From Pseudomonadota bacterium (GTDB taxonomy: Bacteria; Pseudomonadota; Gammaproteobacteria; Steroidobacterales; Steroidobacteraceae): a stretch of DNA of 64,000 nucleotides. The translations under genes were made by a program, and so were the position numbers. Below are positions 26,615-39,800 of the stretch, in pieces (position 1 is the stretch's first letter; each line of letters opens with the position of its first letter). Where the stretch lies: contig JANXUT010000060.1 in NCBI GenBank assembly GCA_025356075.1, positions 62,001 through 126,000 of the forward strand, read 5' to 3'. Under the pieces are notes generated by a model. It was given only the letters and a program-made list of their open reading frames with translations. It was not told where the DNA came from and did not search any database.

Positions 26615-27141
26615 ATGCCTGCGCGCGATCCTGCGCCGCCGCCGAGTGACGCCGAGGCGTTTCGCGAGGCCGTCCGGGACGTCCGGCCGCTGCCGCCGGC
26701 CGCGCCTGCCGTCGCCGCGCCGCGCCCGGCGCCGCGCGCGCGCTTCAGGCGCCTCGATGAGCGGCTCGTGCTCGCGGAGAGCCTCGAGCTTGGCCCGGGT
26801 GAACTCCTCGTCGAGACGGGCGATGAGCTCCTCTTCCGGCGCGCCTGACGGAGCGGCTGCGCCGCGGCGAGTTCGCGGTGGCCGACGAGATCGACCTGCA
26901 CGGCCTGACGGCGCTGCAGGCGCGCGAGGCGCTGCGGCAATTCCTGGCCGAAGCCGTGCAGCGCGGCCTCGGCTGCGTGCGTGTCGTGCACGGCAAGGGC
27001 CTGCGCTCGGGGCCGCGGGGCCCGGTGCTCAAGCACGCGGTCAACACGTGGCTCCGCAAAGTCGACGCGGTGCTTGCCTTCGTCTCGGCGCCCCGCCGCG
27101 ACGGTGGCACCGGCGCCGTCTACGTGCTGCTCGCGCGCTGA
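26615..27141 (+). pseudogene. Smr/MutS2-type domain protein, apparently frameshifted
   Basis: Two conserved halves lie in different frames. The first (ATG 26615, strong GAGGAG site) encodes 77 residues with DPAPPPSDAEAFREAVRDV and ends ...GDELLFRRA at TGA 26846-26848. The second, open from 26827 to 27141, reads LTERLRRGEFAVADEIDLHG and carries the Smr core: DEIDLHGLTALQAREALR, CVRVVHGKGLRSG and a final YVLLAR. In intact relatives these halves are one protein of about 180 residues. The second is -1 relative to the first, as if a single base were missing near 26845. No slippery heptamer is visible, so an indel (real or sequencing error) is more likely than programmed frameshifting. Smr domains nick or bind nucleic acid. 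Confidence 0.75.
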
Positions 27142-27148
27142 GCGCGCC

Positions 27149-27901
27149 TCAGCGGCGCGCGAGGCGGGCAACTAGCGCGCGCAACGTGGCGAGCGTCTCG
27201 GGCGAGCGCCACTGCCTGGCGGCGTGCTTGAGCTCCGCGAGGCCGTGCTGCTCCATGAGTGCGATGAGGTCGGCCCGCACGAGCTGACGCGTCAGCGCGT
27301 AGGCCTCCGGCGGCAGCGCCAGGATCCTCGTGAGCCAGGCCCGCGCGTGCGACTCGACGTCGGCGTGCGGCACGAGCTCATCGACGAAGCCGACGCTGAG
27401 CGCCTCGCGCGCCTCGAGCAGGAGCCCGGCCGGGAGGATGTCGGCCGCGACGCGGCCGCCGACGATGCGCGCGAGCACGGCGTGGATCGTCGCGCCCGGG
27501 TAGAGGCCAACCTGCACCTCGTTGAGCCCGATCCGGTACTCGCCCGCGGCCATCACGCGCCGGTCACAGAAGAGCGCCAGCACCGCGCCGCCCGCGGGGC
27601 TGTGGCCGTTGATGGCGGCGATGACCGGGATCGGCGACTTCGCGAGCCGGGTCAGGCAGCCGAAGAACGTGGCCAGGAACTCACCGAGCCCCGCCTCGTC
27701 GAGCGTGAGGAGTTCCTGTACGTCGAGGCCCGCGCAGAAGCGTCCGTTCGCCCCCGTCAGGATGAGCCCGCGCGCGCCCGCGAGCGGCGCCTGCGCGATC
27801 GCGGCATCGAGACGGACGAGCAGCTCGCGGTTGAGCGCGTTCACGGGTGGGCGCGCGAGCCTGAGCGTGCGGATGGCGCCTTCATCCTCGATCTCAATCA
27901 T
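27149..27901 (-). CDS. Enoyl-CoA hydratase/isomerase family protein
   Basis: The 250-residue crotonase-fold protein has RPPVNALNRELL, LILTGANGRFCAGLDVQEL (oxyanion-hole region) and INGHSPAGGAVLALFCDRRV. The stretch YRIGLNEVQVGLYPG and overall shape resemble delta3,delta2-enoyl-CoA isomerases more than hydratases; the residues for water activation in hydratases are not obvious. Substrate is unknown. It follows truD with an eight-base overlap, an unusual place because truD is normally followed by surE. It converges on the Smr gene. Confidence 0.85.
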   Translation of the reverse strand: MIEIEDEGAIRTLRLARPPVNALNRELLVRLDAAIAQAPLAGARGLILTGANGRFCAGLDVQELLTLDEAGLGEFLATFFGCLTRLAKSPIPVIAAINGHSPAGGAVLALFCDRRVMAAGEYRIGLNEVQVGLYPGATIHAVLARIVGGRVAADILPAGLLLEAREALSVGFVDELVPHADVESHARAWLTRILALPPEAYALTRQLVRADLIALMEQHGLAELKHAARQWRSPETLATLRALVARLARR

Positions 27902-28964
27902 CGGATGCCTCCCCGGCCAGCAGCTCGGTCTGAACGAGCTCGCGGAGCACGACGGTCGCGTAGCCGCCCGCCTGCAGGCTGAACTCTACCGTGAGCTCGT
28001 TGCCCGCCAGCGTAAATCGGAGCCCCTCCGGCATCAGCCGCAGCGCCCGCCGGTCGGCCTCGAGGCCGGCCTCGATGAGCCGATGGGTGAGCGCCTGGAG
28101 CGGACCGAGCACCTCGGCCTCGAGCGCGCCGACCTCCCCGCCCGGCCCCGCGCCCTTGCCGGTGAGCGGCCCGGTCGGGTGGATGTCGTGGCGCGCGAGG
28201 CGCTCCTCGAGCGTGGCATCGATCGCCTCGGCGATGAACCAGCTGCGCCGGCCCGCGAGGTTCACGAACTCGCCCGGTAGCAGCCGGTTCCAGCTGCCCT
28301 CCTCGACGCGCCGTCCGAGCACGGCGTTGAAGAGGAGCGCCCGCGCCGCCGAGTAGACGAAGGCGCGCCCGTCCCGGCCCCACGGCAGCGTGCCGTCCTG
28401 GCACCAGCGGGCGATCGCATCGAGGTTCGAGCCGTCGCGCCCGAAGCGCTGCGGGCCGAAGTAGTTCGGCACGCCCTCGGCGGAGAGCCGCTGCAGGCGG
28501 CTCGCGAGGGCCGCGGCCGGGAGCTCGACGTTGCGGAGCGTGATGCGGAAGGTGTTGCCGCGCAGCGCGCCGCGCTTCAACTTCCGCGAATGCGGCAGCG
28601 CCGCCTCGACGAGGTAGCCCTCGCCCTCGAGGAGCTGCCAGTCGGCGGGGGGCCTACGCGCCGGCACCGTGAACCACTGGGTCGTGACGGCGTGGCGGTC
28701 CTTGAGCCCGGCGAGACCGACGTCGCGCGCCGGCACGTCGGCGAAGCGCGCGAGTTCGCGCGCGACGCTAAGGCTGTCGAGCCCGCGCTTGCGGACCTTC
28801 AGGAGCACGTGGCCGGCACCGCCGTCGGCATCGAACCCGAGGCGCTCCTCGACGACGAAGTCCTCCGGCTGAACTTTAAGCTCGGCGTGGCCGAGCGGCT
28901 CGCCGTGCGCGCGCGGCGGGGTGAGTGCCTTGGGCCTCAGCGCCTCGAACGCCGCCTCGCTCAC
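27894..28964 (-). CDS. truD: tRNA pseudouridine(13) synthase TruD
   Basis: TruD converts U13 of tRNA-Glu to pseudouridine. The 356-residue protein has VQPEDFVVEE near the N terminus, the catalytic aspartate D89 in GLAGLKDRHAVTTQWF, and NYFGPQRFGRDGSN typical of TruD. The TRUD insertion domain occupies the middle. The GTG start overlaps the ispF stop as GTGA. Gene order ispD-ispF-truD is conserved. Confidence 0.96.
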   Translation of the reverse strand: MSEAAFEALRPKALTPPRAHGEPLGHAELKVQPEDFVVEERLGFDADGGAGHVLLKVRKRGLDSLSVARELARFADVPARDVGLAGLKDRHAVTTQWFTVPARRPPADWQLLEGEGYLVEAALPHSRKLKRGALRGNTFRITLRNVELPAAALASRLQRLSAEGVPNYFGPQRFGRDGSNLDAIARWCQDGTLPWGRDGRAFVYSAARALLFNAVLGRRVEEGSWNRLLPGEFVNLAGRRSWFIAEAIDATLEERLARHDIHPTGPLTGKGAGPGGEVGALEAEVLGPLQALTHRLIEAGLEADRRALRLMPEGLRFTLAGNELTVEFSLQAGGYATVVLRELVQTELLAGEASDD

Positions 28965-29446
28965 GCCCGCGCCTCGAGCAGCACCGCCGCGTGCGCGGCG
29001 AGGCCCTCGCCGCGCCCGAGGAAGCCGAGCCGTTCGGTCGTCGTCGCCTTCACGTTCACGGCGCCCGGCGCGAGGCCGAGTTCGCGCGCGAGGTGGGCCG
29101 TGATCGCGGCGCGGTGCGGGGCGAGCCTCGGCGCCTCGGCGAGGAGCGTGAGGTCTGCGTTCACGACCTCGAAGCCCGCCGCGCGCACGCGCTCGAGCGT
29201 GGCCCTCAGCAACCCCGTGCTCGCGACCCCGGCGAAGCTCGGATCGCTGTCCGGGAAATGCTGGCCGATGTCGCCGAGCCCGGCGGCGCCGAGGAGTGCA
29301 TCGCAGAGCGCGTGCAGGAGGACATCACCGTCCGAATGCGCCACGACCCCGCGCTCGAAGGGCACGCGCACCCCGCCGAGCCACACCGCATCGCCAGGGC
29401 CGAAGGCGTGCACGTCGACGCCAAAGCCGATGCGCAGCCTCGTCAT
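28961..29446 (-). CDS. ispF: 2-C-methyl-D-erythritol 2,4-cyclodiphosphate synthase IspF
   Basis: IspF makes the cyclic diphosphate in the MEP isoprenoid pathway. The 161-residue protein has the metal ligands D11 and H13 (GVDVHAF) and H45 (SDGDVLLHALCDALLG), then GDIGQHFPDSDP and KATTTERLGFLGR. The ATG at 29446 overlaps the ispD stop by four bases; the longer open frame upstream is ispD in another frame. It is a separate gene, not an IspDF fusion. Confidence 0.97.
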   Translation of the reverse strand: MTRLRIGFGVDVHAFGPGDAVWLGGVRVPFERGVVAHSDGDVLLHALCDALLGAAGLGDIGQHFPDSDPSFAGVASTGLLRATLERVRAAGFEVVNADLTLLAEAPRLAPHRAAITAHLARELGLAPGAVNVKATTTERLGFLGRGEGLAAHAAVLLEARA

Positions 29447-30141
29447 CGCGCGGCACCCTCGAGGATGCTCGCGGCGAGCGCGAGATCCTGGGGCGTCGTG
29501 AGCTTCAGGTTCCTGGGCGATCCCGCGACGAGCCGTGGTCGACCGCCGGCGGCTTCGATGGCGCTCGCCTCGTCGGTGGCCGCCGGGTGCTCGGCAAGCG
29601 CCGCCAGCAGAGCCCGCAGGCGAAAGGCCTGCGGGGTCGCGGCGCGCCACAGCCCCGCGCGCGGCACCGTCGCGACGCTGCGCCCTTCGGTATCCGCGCG
29701 CTTGACGGTATCGGCGATGGGGAGCCCGAGCAGCGCGCCGTCCGGCGCCGCGGCGAGCGCGGCGAGCAGCGCGCCCAGATCGCCCGGTGGCAGGCACGGG
29801 CGCGCGGCATCGTGCACGAGCACCCACGGATCGGCATCGCCGACCCTGGCCGCGACCGCGACGAGGCCCGCGCGCACCGAGTCGGCGCGGCTGGCGCCCC
29901 CCGTCACGCGGTGCACCCTCGGATCCGTCGCGAGGCGAAGGCGCGCGAAGGTCGTGTCCCCGGGCGCGAGCGCGACGACGAGGCCCGCGCAGCTGCTATC
30001 GGCGAGAAATGGCGCGAGCGCGTGCTCGATGACGGCGCGTCCGGCGAGTTCGAGGTATTGCTTGGGAGTCGATGCGCCCGGGATTCCCATGCGCTCGCCT
30101 TTTCCGGCCGCGGGCATGACCAGCCAGTACGTCGGGGGCAT
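29443..30141 (-). CDS. ispD: 2-C-methyl-D-erythritol 4-phosphate cytidylyltransferase IspD
   Basis: IspD transfers CMP to methylerythritol phosphate. The 232-residue protein begins with PTYWLVMPAAGKGERMG, the nucleotide-binding loop, followed by PKQYLELAGRAVIEHAL, VHDAARPCLPP and TPQAFR. It lies between ftsB and ispF, the conserved order. Length is typical. Confidence 0.96.
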   Translation of the reverse strand: MPPTYWLVMPAAGKGERMGIPGASTPKQYLELAGRAVIEHALAPFLADSSCAGLVVALAPGDTTFARLRLATDPRVHRVTGGASRADSVRAGLVAVAARVGDADPWVLVHDAARPCLPPGDLGALLAALAAAPDGALLGLPIADTVKRADTEGRSVATVPRAGLWRAATPQAFRLRALLAALAEHPAATDEASAIEAAGGRPRLVAGSPRNLKLTTPQDLALAASILEGAAR

Positions 30142-30163
30142 CGGGGTCGCGCGGGCAGGCGCG

Positions 30164-30496
30164 TCAGTGCGAGGTGCGCTGGATCGGCAGCGGTTCTGTG
30201 ACCGGCGCCGGGGCGGTGCGCGGCTCGCCCTCGACGACCTGGAAGAACGACTCGTTGGCGCCGATCATGCCAAGGTCGTTGCGGGCACGCTCCTCGAGCG
30301 CGGCGAGTCCTTCCTTGAGGTCCTTGACCTCGGCGACCAGCTGGTCGTTGCGGCGGACGAGCCCTTCGTTCTCGGTCGCCTGCTGCTTGACGCTCGCCTT
30401 CAACGCGAACACCGAGCCGATGCCATCGTCCGACAGCCACAGCCGGTACTGGAGCGCGACGAGCGCAAGGAGGAGCGCGGCGGCGAATACTCTCAT
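30164..30496 (-). CDS. ftsB: Cell division protein FtsB
   Basis: FtsB is a bitopic inner-membrane protein of the FtsQLB divisome complex. The 110-residue protein has one membrane segment (about 3-20), a coiled coil (about 30-72, LKASVKQQATENEGLVRRN) and the conserved end EERARNDLGMIGANESFFQV. About 18 Pro/Thr-rich residues follow the conserved part. The ATG at 30496 gives the standard short N terminus. It precedes ispD, its usual neighbour, and follows eno by 52 bases. Confidence 0.94.
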   Translation of the reverse strand: MRVFAAALLLALVALQYRLWLSDDGIGSVFALKASVKQQATENEGLVRRNDQLVAEVKDLKEGLAALEERARNDLGMIGANESFFQVVEGEPRTAPAPVTEPLPIQRTSH

Positions 30497-30548
30497 GGGT
30501 TCAAGAGGATAGCACCGCGGGAGGCCCCGTGCGACGGCCGACGCTGCC

Positions 30549-31862
<1,314 letters not shown>

Positions 31863-32702
31863 TTAGGGGCTCAGCAGGTCTTCTTCGTAGGCGGCGCTCT
31901 TGACGGCCCGATCGAGCGCGACGAGCGTCCTCAGCAGGGATTCCATCCGGTCGAGCGGCCAGGCATTCGGCCCGTCCGAGAGCGCGACGGCCGGGTTCGG
32001 GTGCGTCTCCATGAAGAGCCCGGAAATGCCGGCGGCGACCGCGGCGCGCGCGAGCACCGGGATGAACTCGCGCTGCCCCCCGGAGCTCGTGCCCTTGCCG
32101 CCGGGGAGCTGCACCGAGTGCGTCGCATCGAACACGACCGGGCAGCCGGTCGAGCGCATGACGCTCAAGCTGCGCATGTCGGAGACGAGGTTGTTGTAGC
32201 CGAAGCTGAAGCCCCGTTCGCAGACGAGGATGTCGGGATTGCCGGTCGAGCGCGCCTTGTCGACGACGTTCTGCATCTCCCACGGCGACAGGAACTGGCC
32301 TTTCTTGATGTTGACGGGCCGGCCGACCGAGCAGGCGTTGACGATGAAGTTCGTCTGCCGGCAGAGGAACGCCGGCGTCTGCAGCATGTCGACGACGCTT
32401 GCGACCTCGGCGAAGGGCGTGTCCTCGTGCACGTCAGTGAGGACCGGGACGCCCACCTGGCGCTTCACCTCGGCGAGGATCCTGAGGCCCGCCTCGATGC
32501 CGGGGCCGCGGTAGCTTGCGACCGAGGAGCGGTTGGCCTTGTCGTAGGAGGACTTGAACACGAACGGCACGCCCAAGCGGCTCGTGATCTCCTTCAGCCT
32601 GCCGGCGACGTCGACCTGCAGCGCCTCGCTCTCGACGACGCACGGTCCCGCGATCAGCAGGAACGGTTCGCGTTCCCCGATGCTGTGCCCGAAGAGCCGC
32701 AC
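31863..32702 (-). CDS. kdsA: 3-deoxy-8-phosphooctulonate synthase KdsA
   Basis: KdsA condenses arabinose 5-phosphate and phosphoenolpyruvate to KDO 8-phosphate for LPS inner core. The 279-residue TIM barrel has [36 protein letters not shown] and [12 protein letters not shown]. It starts with GTG one base after the pyrG stop region. It sits upstream of eno, which makes phosphoenolpyruvate, its substrate. Confidence 0.97.
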   Translation of the reverse strand: MRLFGHSIGEREPFLLIAGPCVVESEALQVDVAGRLKEITSRLGVPFVFKSSYDKANRSSVASYRGPGIEAGLRILAEVKRQVGVPVLTDVHEDTPFAEVASVVDMLQTPAFLCRQTNFIVNACSVGRPVNIKKGQFLSPWEMQNVVDKARSTGNPDILVCERGFSFGYNNLVSDMRSLSVMRSTGCPVVFDATHSVQLPGGKGTSSGGQREFIPVLARAAVAAGISGLFMETHPNPAVALSDGPNAWPLDRMESLLRTLVALDRAVKSAAYEEDLLSP

Positions 32703-32703
32703 C

Positions 32704-34419
<1,716 letters not shown>

Positions 34420-34441
34420 CTAGCGGAAAGGCCGCGCGCGC

Positions 34442-35818
34442 TCAATGAATCCGGCGCCGCGGCGCCGGCATGAGCGCGGCGGGCGCGTTGCGCCAGGCGA
34501 GGCCGAGCCCGGCCTCCGCCGGGCCCGCCGCGTATTCCGCTGCGATCCAGGTCGCGTGCGGCAGCACCACCGCCGCGAGCGAGGCGCCCTCGACCAGGAT
34601 CGCGCGCTCGCGCGCCCACGGCGGCAGGCGCGCCTCGCGCAGCAGGTCCTTGAGCGGTCGGCGGGGTGCGCCCGCGTTGAGCCTGAGGCGCTCACCGCCC
34701 GTGCGGGCCCGTAGCGTGTACGGCACGCCGTCCGATGGCTGCTTGAGCCCCTCGCCGGTCGCCGCGCTCACCTCGAGCCGACCGAGCCCGCCGAGCGAAA
34801 GCGGCGCGGCGCCGGGGCCCGGGAGCGCAAGTCCCGCGACGCCGGTCCCGGCCAGCGGCGCGAACGCGTACAGGAATCCCGCAAACGTCCGAAGCTCCCC
34901 GCCCGCCCACGCGATCCGGGGGAGGCCAGCACCCTTCGCCCGGAGGAGTTCGGCCTCGATCCGCGCCTGCCGACGCGCCGGCGGCGCCGGCAGCCCCTGG
35001 CGCGCGAGCCAGCCGCGCAGGAGTTCGCCGCGCCGGCCGGGCGGGAGTGCGAGGAGTGCCGCGACGCTGAGCGCAGGTCCCGCCTCCAGTGCCGCGATGA
35101 GTTCCTGGGAGCGCTCATCGAGGAGCGCTTGCGCCTCGGCGATGTGGCTCGCCGAGCGCGCGACGGTGACGGCGGCCATGGGCCAGCGGTGCGTGAGGCG
35201 CGGCCAGAGTTCCTGTCGCAGGTAGGCGCGGTCGAAGCGCGGGTCGGCGTTCATCGGGTCCTCGTGGTGCGCGAGCGAGCGCGCGAGCGCGTAGGCGCGA
35301 AGCGCCGCGCGCGGCACCCCGAGGAGCGGCCGGAGCAGCTCGCCTTGGCCGAGCGGCGCCGCCGCGGGCATCGCGGCGAGGCCCCGCAGCCCCGCGCCTC
35401 GCAGCAGCTGCAAGAGCAGCGTCTCCGCCTGGTCCTCGAGGTGGTGGGCCGTGAGCACGCACTCCCCGGGATTGAGCGCGCCGGCGAGCGCGGCGTAGCG
35501 GGCCTCACGCGCGGCGGCCTCGAGGCCGCCCGGGAGCGAGCTGTCGACGGTGACCTTGAGGATGCGAAGCGGTACCCGGATCGCCTCGGCGAGCGCGCTG
35601 GCCGCCGCACTGAGCGGCGCCGCGCCCGCCCCGAGCCCGTGGTCGACGTGCAGCGCCCGCACGCTGAGGCGCCGTTCGGTGCGCGCGATCGCGGCCGCCG
35701 CATCGCCGAGCGCGGCCGAGTCCGCGCCGCCCGAGAGCGCGAGCACGAGCGCGACGGGCCCGTCCGCGGCGATGAGCGGTGCCAGGCGTTCGGCCAGCAG
35801 CTCGGGCGAGAAGATCAC
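34442..35818 (-). CDS. tilS: tRNA(Ile)-lysidine synthase TilS
   Basis: TilS converts the CAU anticodon wobble base of tRNA-Ile2 to lysidine. The 458-residue protein has the PP-loop SGGADS (29-34), HVDHGLG and LTAHHLEDQAETLLLQLLRG, followed by the C-terminal TilS domains (RPLKDLLREARLPPWAR). Start is GTG. It follows accA by 31 bases, as in Escherichia coli, and is the last gene of the long minus-strand run. Confidence 0.95.
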   Translation of the reverse strand: MIFSPELLAERLAPLIAADGPVALVLALSGGADSAALGDAAAAIARTERRLSVRALHVDHGLGAGAAPLSAAASALAEAIRVPLRILKVTVDSSLPGGLEAAAREARYAALAGALNPGECVLTAHHLEDQAETLLLQLLRGAGLRGLAAMPAAAPLGQGELLRPLLGVPRAALRAYALARSLAHHEDPMNADPRFDRAYLRQELWPRLTHRWPMAAVTVARSASHIAEAQALLDERSQELIAALEAGPALSVAALLALPPGRRGELLRGWLARQGLPAPPARRQARIEAELLRAKGAGLPRIAWAGGELRTFAGFLYAFAPLAGTGVAGLALPGPGAAPLSLGGLGRLEVSAATGEGLKQPSDGVPYTLRARTGGERLRLNAGAPRRPLKDLLREARLPPWARERAILVEGASLAAVVLPHATWIAAEYAAGPAEAGLGLAWRNAPAALMPAPRRRIH

Positions 35819-35849
35819 CGGCGGCGCGCCACGGCGCGGGCCTCGCGCC

Positions 35850-36809
35850 TCAGGCCGCGCGGAACACGCCGAAGGAGCTCAGGCGCCGGCCGCGCTCCTC
35901 GATGAGCTGCTCCACCGGCTTCTGGCCGAGCTGGTCGAGGTTGCGAAGGAGCGCCGCCTTCAGCGTCTCCGCCATGACCTGCGGCTCGCGGTGCGCGGCG
36001 CCCAAGGGCTCCGGCAGCACCTCATCGACCAGCTGCTCGCGCGCGAGCCGCTCGGCGGTGATGCCCATGGCATCGGCCGCGAGTTCCTTCTTGTCGGCGC
36101 TTTTCCACAGGATCGAGGCGCAGCCTTCCGGGGAAATGACGGAGTAGACCGCGTACTGCAGCATGAGCAGCCGGTCGCAGACGCCGATCGCGAGCGCTCC
36201 CCCCGAGCCCCCCTCGCCGATCACGGCCGTCACGATCGGCACGCGCAGGCCCGCCATCGCAAAGAGGTTCTGGGCGATGGCGCCCGACTGGTTGCGCTCC
36301 TCGGAGCCGACGCCGGGGTAGGCGCCCGGCGTGTCGATGAGCGTCACGATCGGCAGGTTGAAGCGCTCGGCGAGCTGCATGAGCCTGAGCGCCTTGCGGT
36401 AGCCCTCCGGCTTCGGCATGCCATAGTTGCGGCGCACGCGCTCCTTCGTGTCGCGGCCCTTCTGGTGGCCGATGACCATGACCGCGCGGCCGTCGAGCCG
36501 GGCGGGTCCGCCGACGATGGCGAGGTCGTCCGCGTACATGCGATCGCCGTGCAGCTCCTCGAAGTCGGTGAACACGAGCGGCAGGTAGTCGAGAGTGTAC
36601 GGCCGCTGCGGGTGGCGCGCGATCTGCGCGACCTGCCAGGCGGTCAGCGTCGCGAAGATCGTCTTCGTGAGCACGCGGCTCTTGGCCCTGAGGCGATTGA
36701 TCTCCTCGACGATGTTGATCTCGGCGTCGTCGCCGAGGTAACGCAGTTCGTCGATCTTCGCCTCGAGCTCCGCGATCGGCTGCTCGAAATCTAGGAAGTT
36801 GAGGTCCAT
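35850..36809 (-). CDS. accA: Acetyl-CoA carboxylase carboxyltransferase subunit alpha
   Basis: AccA with AccD transfers the carboxyl group from biotin to acetyl-CoA in the first step of fatty acid synthesis. The 319-residue protein starts [20 protein letters not shown] and has the crotonase-fold motifs [23 protein letters not shown] and [13 protein letters not shown]. It follows dnaE by 45 bases, the conserved order. Confidence 0.97.
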   Translation of the reverse strand: MDLNFLDFEQPIAELEAKIDELRYLGDDAEINIVEEINRLRAKSRVLTKTIFATLTAWQVAQIARHPQRPYTLDYLPLVFTDFEELHGDRMYADDLAIVGGPARLDGRAVMVIGHQKGRDTKERVRRNYGMPKPEGYRKALRLMQLAERFNLPIVTLIDTPGAYPGVGSEERNQSGAIAQNLFAMAGLRVPIVTAVIGEGGSGGALAIGVCDRLLMLQYAVYSVISPEGCASILWKSADKKELAADAMGITAERLAREQLVDEVLPEPLGAAHREPQVMAETLKAALLRNLDQLGQKPVEQLIEERGRRLSSFGVFRAA

Positions 36810-36854
36810 GGGGCGAGCACGGTTCCAGAGGCGCCGGGCGCCGTCAAGGGGGAC

Positions 36855-39800
36855 TCAGCCGGCGAGCTTCAGCGGCACCGAATCCGGGGTCCGCGCCGCG
36901 CCCCAGGCCTTCAGGAAGGCCTCCTGGTCGCGGGGGTGGTAGACGAGCCTGACCGACTCGCGGCCGAGGAGGACGCGCAGCTCCTCGAGGAGCGTCCGCG
37001 TCGGGCGCACTTCCCAGCCGGGCCCGAGCTCGAGCAGCGCCTCGGCGCCTGCGCCGGCGTAGTAGATCCCGACCTGGGCCCGCCCGCCGCGGGCGGGCGC
37101 GAGCGCCTGCTCCAGCGGCTTGAGGAGCGCCCCGACCTCCACGCCCGCGGGCCAGTGGAGGAGGAGCCGCCGCGCCTGAGCCTCGCGCGCCGCATCGATG
37201 CCGACCAGGCGCTTCGCCTGGATCCGCCAGTCCTCGATGAACGTGTCCCACTTCAGGCCGCCCTCGACCAGCAGGATCGCATCGCGCGTGATGAGCTCGC
37301 GGTGCGTCTGCAGCACCTCCTCGAACAGCGTCACCTCGAGCCGGCCGCTGCCGTCATCGAGCACGAGCGAGGTGCGATTCGCGCGCTTCTTGATCTCGAG
37401 CACGAGGCCCGCGATCGTGACGTTCCGGGCCGGCGTCCACTTGGCCTCTGCGCCTGCGCTCGCGGGACGGGAGCCGGCGAGTTCGGCGATGGTGCCGGGC
37501 GCGAGGTACTGGCGGTCGTGCGCGTACTCATCGAGCGGGTGGCCGGTCATGAAGAAGCCGAGCGTCTCGCGCTCACCGGCGAGGCGGATGGCATCCGGCC
37601 ACTCCGGCAAGACCGCGGTGCGGTGCGCGGGCCTCGGCGCAGTGGTGCCCGCGAGACCGAAGAGGTCGACCTGCCCGGCCGTGTCGGCCTTGGTCTTCTG
37701 ATCACCCAACTGCAGTGCCCCGGGAAGCTCCGCCATCAGCGTCGCGCGATTGGCGCCGATGCGATCGAAGCTGCCGGCCTTGAGGAGCGCCTCGAGGCAA
37801 CGGCGGTTGACGCGTCCCAGGTCGACCCGGCGGCAGAAGTCGCCGAGGTCGCGAAACTCACCGCCCTGCTCGCGCGCCTCGAGGATCGCCGCGACGGCGG
37901 CCGCCCCCACGCCCTTGATCGCGCCGAGCCCGTAGCGCACGCGCCTCGTGTCCGCGACCGCGAACCGGTACACGGACGAGTTGACGTCCGGCGGCAGCAC
38001 CTCGATGCCCATCAGCTTCGCATCGTCGATGCCGATCACGACGCGCTCGGTCTTGTCGCCGTCCGAGGAGAGCACTGCCGCGAGGAACGCCGCCGGGTAG
38101 TGGGCCTTCAGCCATGCCGTCTGGTAGGTCAGCACCGCGTAGGCAGCCGAGTGCGACTTGTTGAAGCCGTAGCCGGCGAACTTCTCCATCAGGTCGAAGA
38201 TGTGCGTCGCGGTGCGCTCCGGCACCCCGCGCTCGGTCGCACCGCCCACGAAGATCGAGCGTTGCTGCGCCATCTCCTCGGCCTTCTTCTTGCCCATCGC
38301 GCGCCGCAGGAGATCGGCGCCGCCGAGCGTGTAGCCGGCGAGGATCTGCGCGATCTGCATGACCTGTTCCTGGTACAGGATCACGCCGTAGGTCGGCTTC
38401 AGCACGCTCTCGAGCTTCGGGTGCAGCCAGTCGATCTTCTGGCCGGCGGGCGCGTGCTTGCGGTCGATGAAGTCATCGACCATGCCGGACTGGAGCGGAC
38501 CTGGGCGAAAGAGCGCGACGAGCGCGACGATGTCCTCGAAGCGGTCGGGCTGCAGGCGCCTCACGAGGTCGCGCATGCCGCGGGATTCGAGCTGGAAGAC
38601 GCCGGTGGTCTTGCAGGCGCGAAGCAGCGCGAGCGTCGCCGGATCGGCGAGCGGCAGGCGCGCCATGTCGAGCGGCGCCTCGCCGAGTTCCCTCCGCGCC
38701 GCGTTCACGCTCGCGACCGCAAGCTCGATGATCGTCAGTGTCCTCAACCCCAGGAAGTCGAACTTGACGAGGCCGGCGGCCTCGACGTCGTCCTTGTCGA
38801 ACTGCGTGACGACGGAGCTCGAGCCTTCTTCGGCGAACAGCGGCGCGAAGTCGGTCAGCACCGAGGGCGCGATGACGACGCCGCCGGCGTGCATGCCGGC
38901 GTTGCGGGTCAGGCCCTCGAGCGAGCGCGCGAGGTCGATGAGCTCCTTCACGTCGCCGTCGTTGTCGTAGAGCTTCTTCAGCTCCTCCTCGCGCTCGAGC
39001 GCCTTCTCGAGCGTCATCTCGAGCTCGAAGGGAATCAGCTTCGCGATCCGGTCGACGAAGCCGTAGTTGTGGCCGAGCACGCGGCCGACGTCGCGCACGA
39101 CCGCCTTCGCCGCCATGGTGCCGTAGGTGATGATCTGCGAGACCCGGTCGCGGCCGTACTTGGCGGCGACGTAGTCGATGACCCGGTCGCGCCCCTCGGT
39201 GCAGAAGTCGACGTCGAAGTCCGGCATCGAGACCCGCTCGGGGTTCAGGAACCGCTCGAAGAGGAGGTCGTGCTGCAGGGGATCGAGGTCGGTGATGCCA
39301 AGCGAATAGGCGACCAGCGAGCCCGCGCCCGAGCCGCGGCCGGGACCGACCGGCACGCCGTTGCCCCTCGCCCAGCGGATGAAGTCCGCGACGATGAGGA
39401 AGTAGCCCTCGAAGCCCATGCCGCAGATGACATCGAGCTCGCGCTCGAGCCGCGGCACGTATTCGCTCCTCTCGACGGCGCGCAGCGCCGGCAGTCCCGC
39501 GTCCTGGGCCGCGAGGCGATCGCTGAGCGCGCGCGCGGCGTCGTCCCTCAGCACCTGCGCCGGCGTCGTGCCCGCCGGGACCGGGTACTCCGGCAGGTAG
39601 GACTTCCCGAGCGTGAGCTCGAGCGAGCAGCGCTTGGCGATCTCGAGGCTCTGCTCGAGGAGCGCCGGGTGGTCGGCAAAGAGCACCGCCATCTCGGCCG
39701 GGGTCTTCAGGTACTGCTGCTCGCTGTAGCGCCTGGGCCGGTTCGCATCGCCGAGCAGCAGCCCCTCGTGGATGCACACCCTGGCCTCGTGCGCCTCGAA

